Assembly (NCBI GenBank): GCA_028291345.1 | Contig: JAQGIF010000012.1 | Coordinates: 1-45,752 of the forward strand | Direction: 5' to 3' | Length of the DNA stretch: 45,752 nucleotides | Source: Rhodospirillales bacterium | GTDB taxonomy: Bacteria > Pseudomonadota > Alphaproteobacteria > BOG-932 > Roseiterribacteraceae | In this document: positions 7,623 to 15,786 of the stretch, piece by piece | Layout: each line of letters opens with the position of its first letter | Position numbering within the stretch: the first letter of the stretch is position 1 | Position numbers and translations under genes: made by a program | The notes under the pieces: model-generated | Databases searched by the model: none | What the model was told of the DNA's origin: nothing | Seen by the model: only the letters and a program-made list of their open reading frames with translations

Positions 7623-8177
7623 ATGGAAGTGATCCTCTTGGAGCGCGTACCCAATCTCGGCCAATTGGGCCAGATTGTGAAAGTAAAACCGGGCTATGCC
7701 CGCAATTTCTTATTGCCAACGAAGAAGGCGCTGCGGGCCACGAAGGAAAACCTGGCCTATTTCGAACGGCAGAAGTCCGTGATTGAGCAGACCAACGCCG
7801 ATCGCCGCCAGGGCGCCACGGTGCAGGGCACCAAGGTCGATGGCGCCTCGGTCGTCATCGTTCGTCAGGCCGCTGAATCCGGCCAGCTCTATGGCTCGGT
7901 CACGGCCCGCGACATCGCCGACGCCATTTCGGCTCAAGGCACGCTGGTCGATCGCAACCATATCGTCCTGAACCAGGCGATCAAGACGCTCGGCCTATTC
8001 AGCATCACTGTCGCGCTTCATCCCGAAGTTTCGGTTAAGGTGACCGTCAATATCGCCCGCTCCGAAGAAGAGGCGAAGACCCAGGCCGCGCGCGGCGAAG
8101 CCCTGATCGGCCGGGCCGATGACGAGGATGAAGGCGAAGCGCCGGCGGCAGCGCCCGAGGCGACCGAAGAAAGCTGA
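7623..8177 (+). CDS. rplI: 50S ribosomal protein bL9
   Basis: Elongated two-domain protein at the base of the L1 stalk. The N-terminal signature MEVILLERVPNLGQLGQIV and KPGYARNFLLPTKKA (about 23-37) are unmistakable, followed by the long connecting helix and the C-terminal domain (LYGSVTARDIADAI). The 184 residues exceed the roughly 150 of E. coli L9 because of an acidic Ala/Glu tail (DDEDEGEAPAAAPEATEES), a common alphaproteobacterial extension. It ends the ribosomal operon; a DnaA-box cluster and dnaB follow. Confidence 0.97.
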   Translation: MEVILLERVPNLGQLGQIVKVKPGYARNFLLPTKKALRATKENLAYFERQKSVIEQTNADRRQGATVQGTKVDGASVVIVRQAAESGQLYGSVTARDIADAISAQGTLVDRNHIVLNQAIKTLGLFSITVALHPEVSVKVTVNIARSEEEAKTQAARGEALIGRADDEDEGEAPAAAPEATEES

Positions 8178-8198
8178 TATTGCTGAATGACGGGCAAG

Positions 8199-8253
8199 TT
8201 ATCCCCGGCATTACCGGCGTGTGGATAGATTCTATCCACCAAATTTATCCACG
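8199..8253. promoter_or_regulatory. cluster of four DnaA-box-like sites upstream of dnaB
   Basis: In the 127-base rplI-dnaB gap four 9-mers resemble the DnaA box TTATCCACA: TTATCCCCG (8199-8207), CTATCCACA on the minus strand (8228-8220), CTATCCACC (8232-8240) and TTATCCACG (8245-8253). Three differ from consensus at one or two positions, and the middle two form an inverted pair three bases apart. The block lies 52 bases before the dnaB start. It would let DnaA regulate dnaB transcription. The boxes are seen; binding is inferred. Confidence 0.6.
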
Positions 8254-8304
8254 CGCCGCTGAAGTCGGATATCGCGTCGTGCCTGATTTTGGTATGGTGC
8301 CCGG

Positions 8305-9783
8305 ATGCTCGAGCGCGACACTGTTTTCACCCTTGCTTCCATCGGAACGCCCGCGCGTGGCCGAGCGGAGGCCCGACAGATGCCGCACAATGCGGATGCC
8401 GAGCAGGGCCTCCTCGGCGCGCTGCTGATCGATAATCGCGCTTACGAACGCGTCTCCGACTTTCTCAAGGCAGAGCATTTTTATGCACCGGTACATGGTC
8501 GCATCTATAGCGTCATCGCCAAGCTGATCGAACGTGGCCAAATTGCGACCGCAGTCACACTGAAAGCGTTATTTCAGGAGGACGAAGACCTGACCCATCT
8601 GGGCGGTGCGGCCTATCTTGCGGACCTCGCGGCAAGCGTCGTGACGATCCTCAGCGTCGAGGATTACGGCCGCACCATCTTCGAACTGCATCTCCGCCGC
8701 GAACTGATCGCGATGGGCGAGGAGATGGTTAACGAAGCGCACAAGCACGATATCGACCAGCCGCCGACCGAACAGATCGAAGCCGTTGAGCGAAAGCTGT
8801 ATGAACTGGCGACCGTCGGCGACACCGGCAGCGGCTTCGTTCCGTTTTCGACCTCTCTGACCAATGCCATCGGCATGGCGGAGGCCGCCTACCGACGGTC
8901 CAGCCACATATCCGGGGTGACAACGGGGTTGCGCGATCTCAATCGCAAGCTTGGCGGTCTCCAGCCATCGGATCTGCTGATCCTCGCCGGACGCCCGTCG
9001 ATGGGCAAAACCGCGCTCGCAACCAATATCGCCTTCAACGCCGCCCAGGCTTACGCCAAAAGCAACGGTAAGGAAGGCGCGATGGTCGCGTTCTTCTCAC
9101 TGGAAATGTCGTCCGAACAGTTGGCCACTCGTATTCTGGCCGAAGTGTCGGAAGTGGCATCGGAAAAGATCCGCAAGGGCGAGGTCCGAGATGTCGAGTT
9201 CCGGCGTTTCGTCGAAGCCAGCCAGATGCTGGCGAGCATCCCGTTCTATATCGACGACACCCCCGCCCTTTCGATCGCGCAGGTACGCACCCGCGCGCGG
9301 CGCCTCAAGCGGCAGTTCGGCCTCGGTCTGATCGTCATCGATTATCTGCAGCTGCTACGCGGTACCGGTACCAGCGCCGCGCAGAGCCGGGTTCTGGAGA
9401 TTTCCGAGATCACGCGCGGCCTAAAGGCGCTTGCCAAGGAACTATCGGTCCCGGTGCTGGCCCTGTCGCAGCTAAGCCGTGCGGTCGAACAGCGGGATGA
9501 CAAACGCCCCCAACTGTCGGACCTGCGCGAATCGGGCACAATCGAACAGGACTCGGACGTTGTCATGTTCGTGTTCCGCGAGGAATATTACATCGAACGA
9601 CGGCAGCCCGCCGAAGGGACACCGGAGCATATGACCTGGCAGGCCGATATGGAAAAGGCGCATAATGTGGCCGAGGTGATCATCGGCAAGCAGCGCCACG
9701 GCCCAGTCGGAACCGTAAAACTGCATTTCGAGGGTCAGTTCACGCGCTTCAGCGACCTCGCCAATCCATATGAGGACCATTGA
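8305..9783 (+). CDS. dnaB: replicative DNA helicase DnaB
   Basis: Hexameric 5'-3' helicase that opens the replication fork and recruits primase. The 492-residue protein has an N-terminal domain (about 27-130, beginning PHNADAEQGLLGALL), a linker, and the RecA-like motor: Walker A GRPSMGKT at 229-236, LIVIDYLQLL at 342-351 (Walker B), and DLRESGTIEQDSDVV. No intein is present. I keep the ATG at 8305, because relatives carry a short extension before the PHN motif; a second ATG at 8380 has the better ribosome site (GGAGG) and would give 467 residues. The gene lies after a DnaA-box cluster. Confidence 0.95.
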   Translation: MLERDTVFTLASIGTPARGRAEARQMPHNADAEQGLLGALLIDNRAYERVSDFLKAEHFYAPVHGRIYSVIAKLIERGQIATAVTLKALFQEDEDLTHLGGAAYLADLAASVVTILSVEDYGRTIFELHLRRELIAMGEEMVNEAHKHDIDQPPTEQIEAVERKLYELATVGDTGSGFVPFSTSLTNAIGMAEAAYRRSSHISGVTTGLRDLNRKLGGLQPSDLLILAGRPSMGKTALATNIAFNAAQAYAKSNGKEGAMVAFFSLEMSSEQLATRILAEVSEVASEKIRKGEVRDVEFRRFVEASQMLASIPFYIDDTPALSIAQVRTRARRLKRQFGLGLIVIDYLQLLRGTGTSAAQSRVLEISEITRGLKALAKELSVPVLALSQLSRAVEQRDDKRPQLSDLRESGTIEQDSDVVMFVFREEYYIERRQPAEGTPEHMTWQADMEKAHNVAEVIIGKQRHGPVGTVKLHFEGQFTRFSDLANPYEDH

Positions 9784-9828
9784 TCCCGAAGATTCAAATC
9801 GATGCGCAGGGTCATGTCGCTATCGCCG

Positions 9829-9857
9829 TTGTCAATACGATCTCCGCCGGGCATTAA
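9829..9857 (+). promoter_or_regulatory. candidate promoter for mlaE-mlaF
   Basis: TTGTCA (9829-9834) and CATTAA (9852-9857) are 17 bases apart in the 147-base gap between dnaB and mlaE. No other feature was recognised in this gap. Confidence 0.3.
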
Positions 9858-9930
9858 GGCTCGCGCCGTTCTTCCTACGAAAATCCTGCCAAGCCCTGTA
9901 GACATGCCGGTACTATGATTGGCCGATACG

Positions 9931-10707
9931 ATGATTGATTTCCTCTCCACGATCGGTCGACGGGTCTTGGGCTTGTTCGCCATTGCCGGCCGCCTGGCGC
10001 TCTTCGTCGCCAGGGCCCTGTCGCATTGCTTCAGGCCGCCTTTCTACTTTCGCAATATCGTCCAGCAATTCTGGACGATCGGATACAATTCCTTGCCGGT
10101 CGTCGGGCTCACCGCCGTCTTCACCGGCGCCGTACTTGCGCTCCAGGCTTCGGTCGGATTCTCGAAGCTTACCGCGCCTTCCGCCATTCCAATGCTAGTT
10201 GTCGTGTCGGTCACCCGCGAACTCGGCCCGGTTCTGGCCAGCCTGATGGTCGCAGGCCGTGTCGGCGCGGCCATCGCGGCGGAACTGGGCACGATGCGGG
10301 TCACAGAACAGATCGATGCGCTCGAGACGCTGGCCACGAACCCGATGAAATATCTGGTGGTGCCGCGGGTATTGGCCGGCCTGCTGATGATGCCCCTTCT
10401 GGTGTTGATAGCAGACGTGATCGGCGTGATGGGCGGCTTCGTCGTCAGCTCGTTCATCCTGAACCTCAATGAATCAGCTTATCTGATCAACACGATCAAC
10501 TATCTTCACACGAGAGATGTCGTCTCGGGTTTGGTCAAAGCCGCCGTCTTCGGGCTGATCATCACCCTGCTGGGGTGCTTCAACGGCTATAATTCGCGCG
10601 GCGGTGCGCAGGGCGTCGGCGCCGCCACCACGAACGCAGTCGTTTACGCCTCGGTGCTGATCCTGTTCTTTGACTATTTCCTGACCGAACTGTTCCTGAC
10701 GCAATGA
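9931..10707 (+). CDS. mlaE: MlaE-type ABC transporter permease (phospholipid transport)
   Basis: Inner-membrane permease of the MlaFEDB-type complex that moves phospholipids between inner and outer membrane. From ATG 9931 the product is 258 residues; a TTG at 9919 in the same frame is an alternative and neither has a clear ribosome site. Family landmarks are FRNIVQQFWTIGYNSLPVV, the coupling region SVTRELGPVLASLMVAGRVG and the EQIDALETLATNPMKYLVVP stretch. About five membrane segments follow. The stop overlaps the mlaF start (ATGA). The MCE-domain partner gene mlaD, often next in line, is not found after mlaF here. Confidence 0.9.
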   Translation: MIDFLSTIGRRVLGLFAIAGRLALFVARALSHCFRPPFYFRNIVQQFWTIGYNSLPVVGLTAVFTGAVLALQASVGFSKLTAPSAIPMLVVVSVTRELGPVLASLMVAGRVGAAIAAELGTMRVTEQIDALETLATNPMKYLVVPRVLAGLLMMPLLVLIADVIGVMGGFVVSSFILNLNESAYLINTINYLHTRDVVSGLVKAAVFGLIITLLGCFNGYNSRGGAQGVGAATTNAVVYASVLILFFDYFLTELFLTQ

Positions 10708-11510
10708 CCAATTCCATGACTCAGGCGGCGACCGCACCGAAGATATCGGTCAAAGGGCTGAAGAAATCCTTCGGCCGCAAGATCGTTCTGGACGGCTTCG
10801 ACATCGAAATCGCGAAGGGCGAATCGCTGGTGATCATCGGTGGCTCCGGATCGGGAAAATCGGTTTTCCTGAAATGTCTGCTCGGATTGATCCACCCGGA
10901 TGCGGGCTCCATCCTTGTCGATGGTGCAGAGATGGCCAATGGTAACAAGGGCGCCCGCGAACGCCTGCGTCGCAAAATGGGCATGCTGTTCCAGGGCGGC
11001 GCCTTGTTCGACAGCTTGACCGTTTGGGAGAATGTCGCGTTTGCACTCAACGAAGGCGTCGGGCGGCGGCGGATTGCCCGGGCCCATTCGCGCGAGATCG
11101 CAGTTGAAAAGCTGAATTCCGTCGGGCTCCCCGAGGATGTCGCGGACCTTTCGCCGGCGGAATTGTCAGGCGGCATGCAGAAGCGCGTGGCGCTCGCCCG
11201 CGCGATCGCGCCTACGCCGGAAATATTGCTGTTCGATGAGCCGACCACCGGCCTGGATCCCATCATGGCAGACACGATCAACAATCTGATCGTGTCCAGC
11301 GTGCAGACGCTCGGCGCCACGGCGATATCGATCACTCATGACATGGCGAGCGCCCGCAAGATCGCGACGCGGATCGCTATGCTGTACCAGGGAAAGATCA
11401 TTTGGGAAGGCTCGGCCTCAGAGGTCGAAAATTCCGGCAATCCCTATGTCGATCAATTCGTGCATGGCAGGTCCGAAGGACCGATCCAGCTACAGGTTCG
11501 CGCACTTTAA
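10704..11510 (+). CDS. mlaF: MlaF-type ABC transporter ATP-binding protein
   Basis: ATPase that drives the MlaE permease on the cytoplasmic face. In the 268-residue protein Walker A is GGSGSGKS (46-53), the Q-loop region is GMLFQGGALFDSLTV (the GALFDSLTV stretch is typical of Mla/Ttg2A ATPases), the signature is LSGGMQKR (154-161), Walker B is ILLFDEP (174-180) and the switch His is in SITHDM. It overlaps mlaE by four bases. A GC-rich hairpin follows the stop, and the next gene is an unrelated quinoprotein, so the operon seems to be just mlaEF here. Confidence 0.92.
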   Translation: MTNSMTQAATAPKISVKGLKKSFGRKIVLDGFDIEIAKGESLVIIGGSGSGKSVFLKCLLGLIHPDAGSILVDGAEMANGNKGARERLRRKMGMLFQGGALFDSLTVWENVAFALNEGVGRRRIARAHSREIAVEKLNSVGLPEDVADLSPAELSGGMQKRVALARAIAPTPEILLFDEPTTGLDPIMADTINNLIVSSVQTLGATAISITHDMASARKIATRIAMLYQGKIIWEGSASEVENSGNPYVDQFVHGRSEGPIQLQVRAL

Positions 11511-11514
11511 ACGA

Positions 11515-11539
11515 CCCCGCCTTCCTTGATGAAGCGGGG
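11515..11539 (+). terminator. GC-rich hairpin after mlaF
   Basis: CCCCGC (11515-11520) pairs with GCGGGG (11534-11539), and TTC/GAA extends the stem inside after a one-base bulge, with a six-base loop. No T-run follows, so it may be a weak terminator or a transcript-stabilising hairpin. It starts four bases after the mlaF stop. Confidence 0.35.
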
Positions 11540-11580
11540 CCGGGAATCGGGACCAGAAGGTCCGTCAAAGGGAGGAAGTA

Positions 11581-13584
11581 ATGCGTCAGTTCATCGGGTG
11601 CGCCGTGCTGCTCGCGACGTTCTGGATCGCCAGGCCAGCGTCCGCGCAGGAGCATCCGACGGTAGTGGCGGCGGCAATCGAACCTCAGGCACCGATGACG
11701 ATCGCCCAGGTCCGCCGTGGCGCGGAGCTCTATGCCGGCAAATGTGCGAATTGCCATGGCGAAAAGCTGGAGGGCAAGACGTCCACCCCGCTCACGGGAC
11801 CGCAATTCGCCGGAAAATGGACGGAACAGAACGGCAAGGACCTGTTCGATCGCGTGCGGACCATGCCCTATGGCGCGGCTAATTCGCTCAGCGGCGGGCA
11901 GTATCTCGATCTCACCGCCTTTATCCTGTCGCGCAACGGCAGCGAGACCGGGCCCGGCGATCTGTCTGCCGACGCCGCTGCGCTGAAGCGCGTCAAGGTC
12001 GTTCCTCTTCCGGGAGCAGGAGCGCCGAGCCAGGCGGACGCCGGGCCGGCGAGCCGCACGACGACCGTCCGCGCTATCAGTGACATTATCGGCATCGGTC
12101 CGAGCCAGGACGAGTTGACCGGCGCCGGCGCGACAACCACCGACTGGCTGTTCACCAACCATGATTATCAGGGTCAGCGTTTCCTCGATCTGGACCAGAT
12201 CACGCCGGCCAATGTCGCCGGGCTGCATCCGGTCTGCATGTATCAGGTCGGCGACATGAACCCGTTCCCAACCAATCCCCTAATCTATAAGGGCCAGATG
12301 TTCATCACGAGCCGCGACGCCACGGTCTCGCTCGATGCCGCGACCTGCAAGGTCAATTGGCGCTACGACCGCAAATCCCGCGTGCCGGTCAGCTATGGTC
12401 TGAAGATGAATCGGGGCGCGGCGCTGAAGGACGGAAAGCTGATCTTCGGCACGCATGACGGCTTCCTGATCGCGCTCGACGCCGGCACCGGCAAGGAGAT
12501 CTGGGTCCGTGACATCTCGGGCGACCCGCAGAATGGCGGAGGCGGCATCACCATGGCGCCGTTGCTCTATGACGACCTGGTCATCGTGGGCCCGGCCGGC
12601 AGCGAACTAGACGTCAAAGGATGGATCGGCGCGTTCAAACTATCGACCGGTGAGCCGGTCTGGCGTTTCAACACGATCCCCGACGACAACGAACCCGGCG
12701 CGGACACCTGGCCCAGCCACGCGGCGCGCGCGCATGGCGGCGGATCGGTTTGGGGATCTCTAGCGCTTGACGTCGCCAAGGGCCAACTGTTCCTGCCGGT
12801 CTCCAACCCGACGCCGGATTTCGACGGCGACGCGCGGAAGGGCGACAATCTTTATACCTGTTCGATCATCGTGCTCGATATCCGAACCGGAAAATTGGTC
12901 TGGTATTATCAGGTGACGCCGCACGACACGCATGACTATGACCTGACCCAGGCCAACCCGCTATTCAGTGCCATCGTCGCGGGCAAAATGCGCAACCTGG
13001 TGGTCGCGGCTGGCAAGGAAGGCACCGTCCATGTGCTGGACCGCGACACGCACGAACATCTCTACGAAGTGCCGGTCACGACCCGCCAAAACACCGCAAA
13101 GCCCTGGATCGCGATCGATACGACCAAAGGCGGCGAGCGTGTTTGTCCTGGTGCGATCGGCGGCGTGCAGTGGAACGGCCCGGCCTATAACCCCGGGACC
13201 GGCATGCTCTATGTCAACGCAGCCGATTTCTGCGCGATCACCAAGGATCCGATCGAGAAATCCACCGGCTGGCTGACCGCGATCGACGCCGCGACCGGCA
13301 AGGTGACTTGGCGTTATGCCTCCCAGCGGCCGATGCTTTCGGCCGTCACCTCAACATCGGCGAAACTGGTCTTCGCCGGCGAACTGACCGGCAACCTTCT
13401 TGCCATCGGCGCCGAAGACGGCAAGGTCCTGTACAGCTTCAATGTCGGCGGCCCGATCACCGGCGGCGTCGCCACCTATCTGGTTGGACAAAAACAGTAC
13501 GTCGCCACCATGTCGGGCGCGGCGAATAGTTTCTGGCGGGCAAATCCTGGATCGTCGACGGTGATTGTATTTGCGCTACCTTAG
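11581..13584 (+). CDS. exported PQQ-type quinoprotein dehydrogenase with N-terminal cytochrome c domain
   Basis: A 667-residue periplasmic oxidoreductase. Residues 1-22 form a signal peptide ending PASA. A cytochrome c domain follows, with haem site CANCH (Cys55, Cys58, His59) and a likely Met ligand in RTMPYG. From about 120 to the end is an eight-bladed quinoprotein propeller with repeated blades such as LDAGTGKEIW and IDAATGKVTW. HDTHDYD near residue 449 matches the region of the catalytic Asp of PQQ alcohol dehydrogenases, with His where many have Trp. Classical quinohaemoproteins carry the cytochrome at the C-terminus, so this order is the reverse. The vicinal Cys-Cys of methanol dehydrogenase is absent. 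The substrate is unknown. A strong ribosome site (GGGAGGAAG) precedes the ATG. Confidence 0.85.
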   Translation: MRQFIGCAVLLATFWIARPASAQEHPTVVAAAIEPQAPMTIAQVRRGAELYAGKCANCHGEKLEGKTSTPLTGPQFAGKWTEQNGKDLFDRVRTMPYGAANSLSGGQYLDLTAFILSRNGSETGPGDLSADAAALKRVKVVPLPGAGAPSQADAGPASRTTTVRAISDIIGIGPSQDELTGAGATTTDWLFTNHDYQGQRFLDLDQITPANVAGLHPVCMYQVGDMNPFPTNPLIYKGQMFITSRDATVSLDAATCKVNWRYDRKSRVPVSYGLKMNRGAALKDGKLIFGTHDGFLIALDAGTGKEIWVRDISGDPQNGGGGITMAPLLYDDLVIVGPAGSELDVKGWIGAFKLSTGEPVWRFNTIPDDNEPGADTWPSHAARAHGGGSVWGSLALDVAKGQLFLPVSNPTPDFDGDARKGDNLYTCSIIVLDIRTGKLVWYYQVTPHDTHDYDLTQANPLFSAIVAGKMRNLVVAAGKEGTVHVLDRDTHEHLYEVPVTTRQNTAKPWIAIDTTKGGERVCPGAIGGVQWNGPAYNPGTGMLYVNAADFCAITKDPIEKSTGWLTAIDAATGKVTWRYASQRPMLSAVTSTSAKLVFAGELTGNLLAIGAEDGKVLYSFNVGGPITGGVATYLVGQKQYVATMSGAANSFWRANPGSSTVIVFALP

Positions 13585-13689
13585 GGGCGGAGGTTTGGAA
13601 AGCTTGGGATAGGAGTTCGACGCGCTCATCGCGACCGGCGATTCCAACAGGATCCACAGGCACGTGTCTGCCGAAGCTAAAACCGTAGC

Positions 13690-13785
13690 TCAGGCAAAGG
13701 AATTTGTCGTAGCCCAGCGAGTTCCCACCACCGCCTCCGCCGCCTCGACCATATGAAGGATACGATTGCGGTCATCAGGCCGCAT
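13690..13785 (-). pseudogene. remnant of HEPN-domain (DUF86/HepT-like) toxin gene
   Basis: On the minus strand an ATG at 13785, overlapping the end of the MNT remnant by 11 bases, opens a frame of 31 residues that begins MRPDDRNRILHMVEAAEAVV and then stops at TGA 13692-13690. That opening is the usual start of HEPN-domain RNase-like toxins paired with MNT antitoxins, whose full length is about 110-120 residues. The rest, including the expected catalytic R-x4-6-H motif, is not found in any frame downstream to 13585. The gene is therefore truncated and non-functional. Overlap with the upstream MNT gene is the normal operon layout for this pair. Confidence 0.65.
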
Positions 13786-14073
13786 AGTGCACTTCGGCGG
13801 TGCTGAAAACCTCGGTACGGAAATTAGGGCTCAAATCTCCTGCGGTTCTTAGGTCGAGGCGGCGACCATCGAGCAGAGCAGAAAGTTCGGCCTCGATGCC
13901 GGCACGTTTGAAGAGACCTGGCTCGCGGGGCGGCTCGAACTCGACGAGTAGATAGAGACCGCTATCTTGACGGCCCCCCTTCAAGACCGAGCCAAACAGC
14001 GAGAGCCCGACGAATGCCATGCCGCAGACAGTGCCGCGAGTGTGGCGCGGTCCGCAAATAGACGATGCAGCAT
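13775..14073 (-). pseudogene. frameshifted MNT-domain nucleotidyltransferase (antitoxin) remnant
   Basis: Read leftward from ATG 14073, three frames together rebuild a minimal nucleotidyltransferase: MLHRLFADRATLAAL in the first, RHGIRR in the second (shift near 14022-14030), and LSLFGSVLKGG onward in the third (one extra base near 14005-14009). The third frame runs on through YLLVEFEPPREPGLF, ALLDGRRLDLRT and SPNFRTEVFSTAEVHYAA to the stop at 13775. Working relatives have GS-x-DxD metal-binding residues before LLVEFEP; here that place reads DSGLYLLVEF, so both Asp residues are lost. Two frameshifts plus a dead active site make this a clear pseudogene, paired with the broken HEPN gene next to it. 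Confidence 0.75.
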
Positions 14074-14327
14074 TCGAGCGATCCTTTCTAACCAATCGGA
14101 CCTTTAATTTATCATATTCGACCCACCCGCCCCGAGCGGCCGAGAAAGTTCCTGGCTGGAAGCGGGATTGGCCTCGATTTCGCCGCATCGTAAACTGTGG
14201 CCCAAAGGCCACGCCTCCGCTGCAACACAGGCATCTTTTTCGACGCGCAGTAGCATTGCACTATATGCGATACTAAACCTCCGAAGTTGACGCGGCCGGA
14301 GTCGCGTCGCGAGCGCGAGGATTACGG
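14074..14327. other. gene-free stretch between the toxin-antitoxin remnant and radA
   Basis: No frame here has a ribosome site with recognisable similarity on either strand. The AT content of 14090-14120 is a little higher than the surroundings and could hold promoters for the leftward remnant or the rightward radA, but I see no good -35/-10 pair. The radA ribosome site (GCGAGG) lies at the right end. The 105 bases after the PQQ gene (13585-13689) are equally featureless. Confidence 0.4.
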
Positions 14328-15743
14328 GTGGCGCGACCCCAACACCATTATGTCTGTCAGGCTTGCGGTACGTCCGCTCCTAAATGGAGCGGCCGCTGCG
14401 AGTCATGCGGCGAGTGGAACACGATGGTCGAGGAAGCCGCCACGGCTTCGGTCCCCACAAGCGCGGGCGGGCTTGGGCGGGGTAAGAGCCGTGCGCTGGA
14501 ATTCGTCGCGCTGTCCGGATCGGCCGAAGGCCTGCCGCGCCGCCTGTCTGGTATCTCGGAATTCGACCGCACCACCGGCGGCGGATTGGTGCCGGGCGGC
14601 TGCACATTGATCGGCGGCGACCCAGGCATCGGCAAGTCGACATTGGTTCTGCAACTTGTGGGTCGCCTGTCGGCGACGTTCAGGACGGCCTATGTGTCCG
14701 GCGAAGAATCCGTCGATCAGGTTCGATTGCGAGCGCACCGACTGGGCCTTGCCAATGCCGCCGTCGAGCTGGCGGCGGCCACCGAGGTCCGCGACATCGC
14801 CGCCGCCATGGACGCGCCGAACGGGCCGCAGGTCGTCGTGATCGACTCCATCCAGACAATGTTCGTCGACACGCTAGACAGCGCGCCCGGAACCGTCGCC
14901 CAGGTTCGCGCCTCGGCCCAGGTACTGATCAAGATCGCCAAGAGGCGGGGAATCAGTCTGCTGCTGGTCGGTCATGTCACCAAGGAGGGCTTGATTGCCG
15001 GCCCCCGCGTTCTCGAGCACATGGTCGATACGGTGCTCTATTTCGAAGGCGAGCGCGGGCATCAGTTCCGGATCCTGCGCTCGGTCAAGAACCGCTTTGG
15101 CCCCACCGATGAAATCGGCGTGTTCGACATGACCGGCGAAGGTCTGGCCGAGGTGTCGAACCCGTCCGAACTGTTCCTGGCCGAACGACGCGGCGACGTC
15201 TCCGGCACGGCGGTCTTCGCCGGTATCGAAGGGACGCGCCCGGTTCTCGTCGAAATCCAGGCGCTGGTCGGCCCGGCGGCATTGGGGACGGCGCGGCGCG
15301 CCGTCGTCGGCTGGGATTCGGCGCGGTTGGCGATGGTGCTGGCGGTCCTGGAGGCGCGCTGCGGCGTGTCGATCGGCAGCCACGACGTCTATCTGAATAT
15401 CGCCGGCGGCCTGCGCATCAACGAGCCCGCGGCCGACCTTGCCGTCGCTGCCGCCTTGATCAGCGCTCTGTCCGGCGAGGCAGTGCCGCCCGAAGCAGTT
15501 ATCTTTGGCGAAATCGGTCTCGCGGGCGAAGTCCGCAGCGTCGGGCAAAGCGAATCGCGCCTCAAGGAAGCCGCAAAGCTGGGCTTTACTCGGGCGATCA
15601 TACCGAGCGGCCGCCAAGGGGCGGGTCGCAGAAACGTGCAGGGCGTGGCGATCACCGAAATCGACCATTTGAGCAAGCTGGTGCCGCTTTTCGGCAGCGA
15701 CAAAAGCGTGCAGCCATTGCGGGCAGCAAAGCGGAACGTATGA
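14328..15743 (+). CDS. radA: DNA repair protein RadA
   Basis: RecA-related ATPase that helps branch migration during recombination repair. Starting at GTG 14328 (no ATG nearby; GCGAGG upstream), the 471-residue protein has the zinc finger with Cys10, Cys13, Cys24 and Cys27, the P-loop GDPGIGKST at 107-115, the RadA-specific KNRFG motif, and a C-terminal Lon-protease-like domain (from about 290). Those are the standard RadA domains in order. It is followed 43 bases later by cvpA, a common arrangement. Confidence 0.95.
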   Translation: MARPQHHYVCQACGTSAPKWSGRCESCGEWNTMVEEAATASVPTSAGGLGRGKSRALEFVALSGSAEGLPRRLSGISEFDRTTGGGLVPGGCTLIGGDPGIGKSTLVLQLVGRLSATFRTAYVSGEESVDQVRLRAHRLGLANAAVELAAATEVRDIAAAMDAPNGPQVVVIDSIQTMFVDTLDSAPGTVAQVRASAQVLIKIAKRRGISLLLVGHVTKEGLIAGPRVLEHMVDTVLYFEGERGHQFRILRSVKNRFGPTDEIGVFDMTGEGLAEVSNPSELFLAERRGDVSGTAVFAGIEGTRPVLVEIQALVGPAALGTARRAVVGWDSARLAMVLAVLEARCGVSIGSHDVYLNIAGGLRINEPAADLAVAAALISALSGEAVPPEAVIFGEIGLAGEVRSVGQSESRLKEAAKLGFTRAIIPSGRQGAGRRNVQGVAITEIDHLSKLVPLFGSDKSVQPLRAAKRNV

Positions 15744-15786
15744 CACCGGCCTATCCTATAATATCAGCCCACCCAGAGTGTTTGCG

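Noticed and set aside
8199-8253. DnaA-box cluster as the chromosomal origin
   Set aside because: There is no AT-rich unwinding region nearby and no hemE, dnaA, parAB or gidA-type neighbours; regulation of dnaB is more likely.
14874-15746. 290-codon open frame antisense to radA
   Set aside because: It covers radA in mirror frame, with no recognisable motif and an Arg/Ala/Asp composition typical of shadows.
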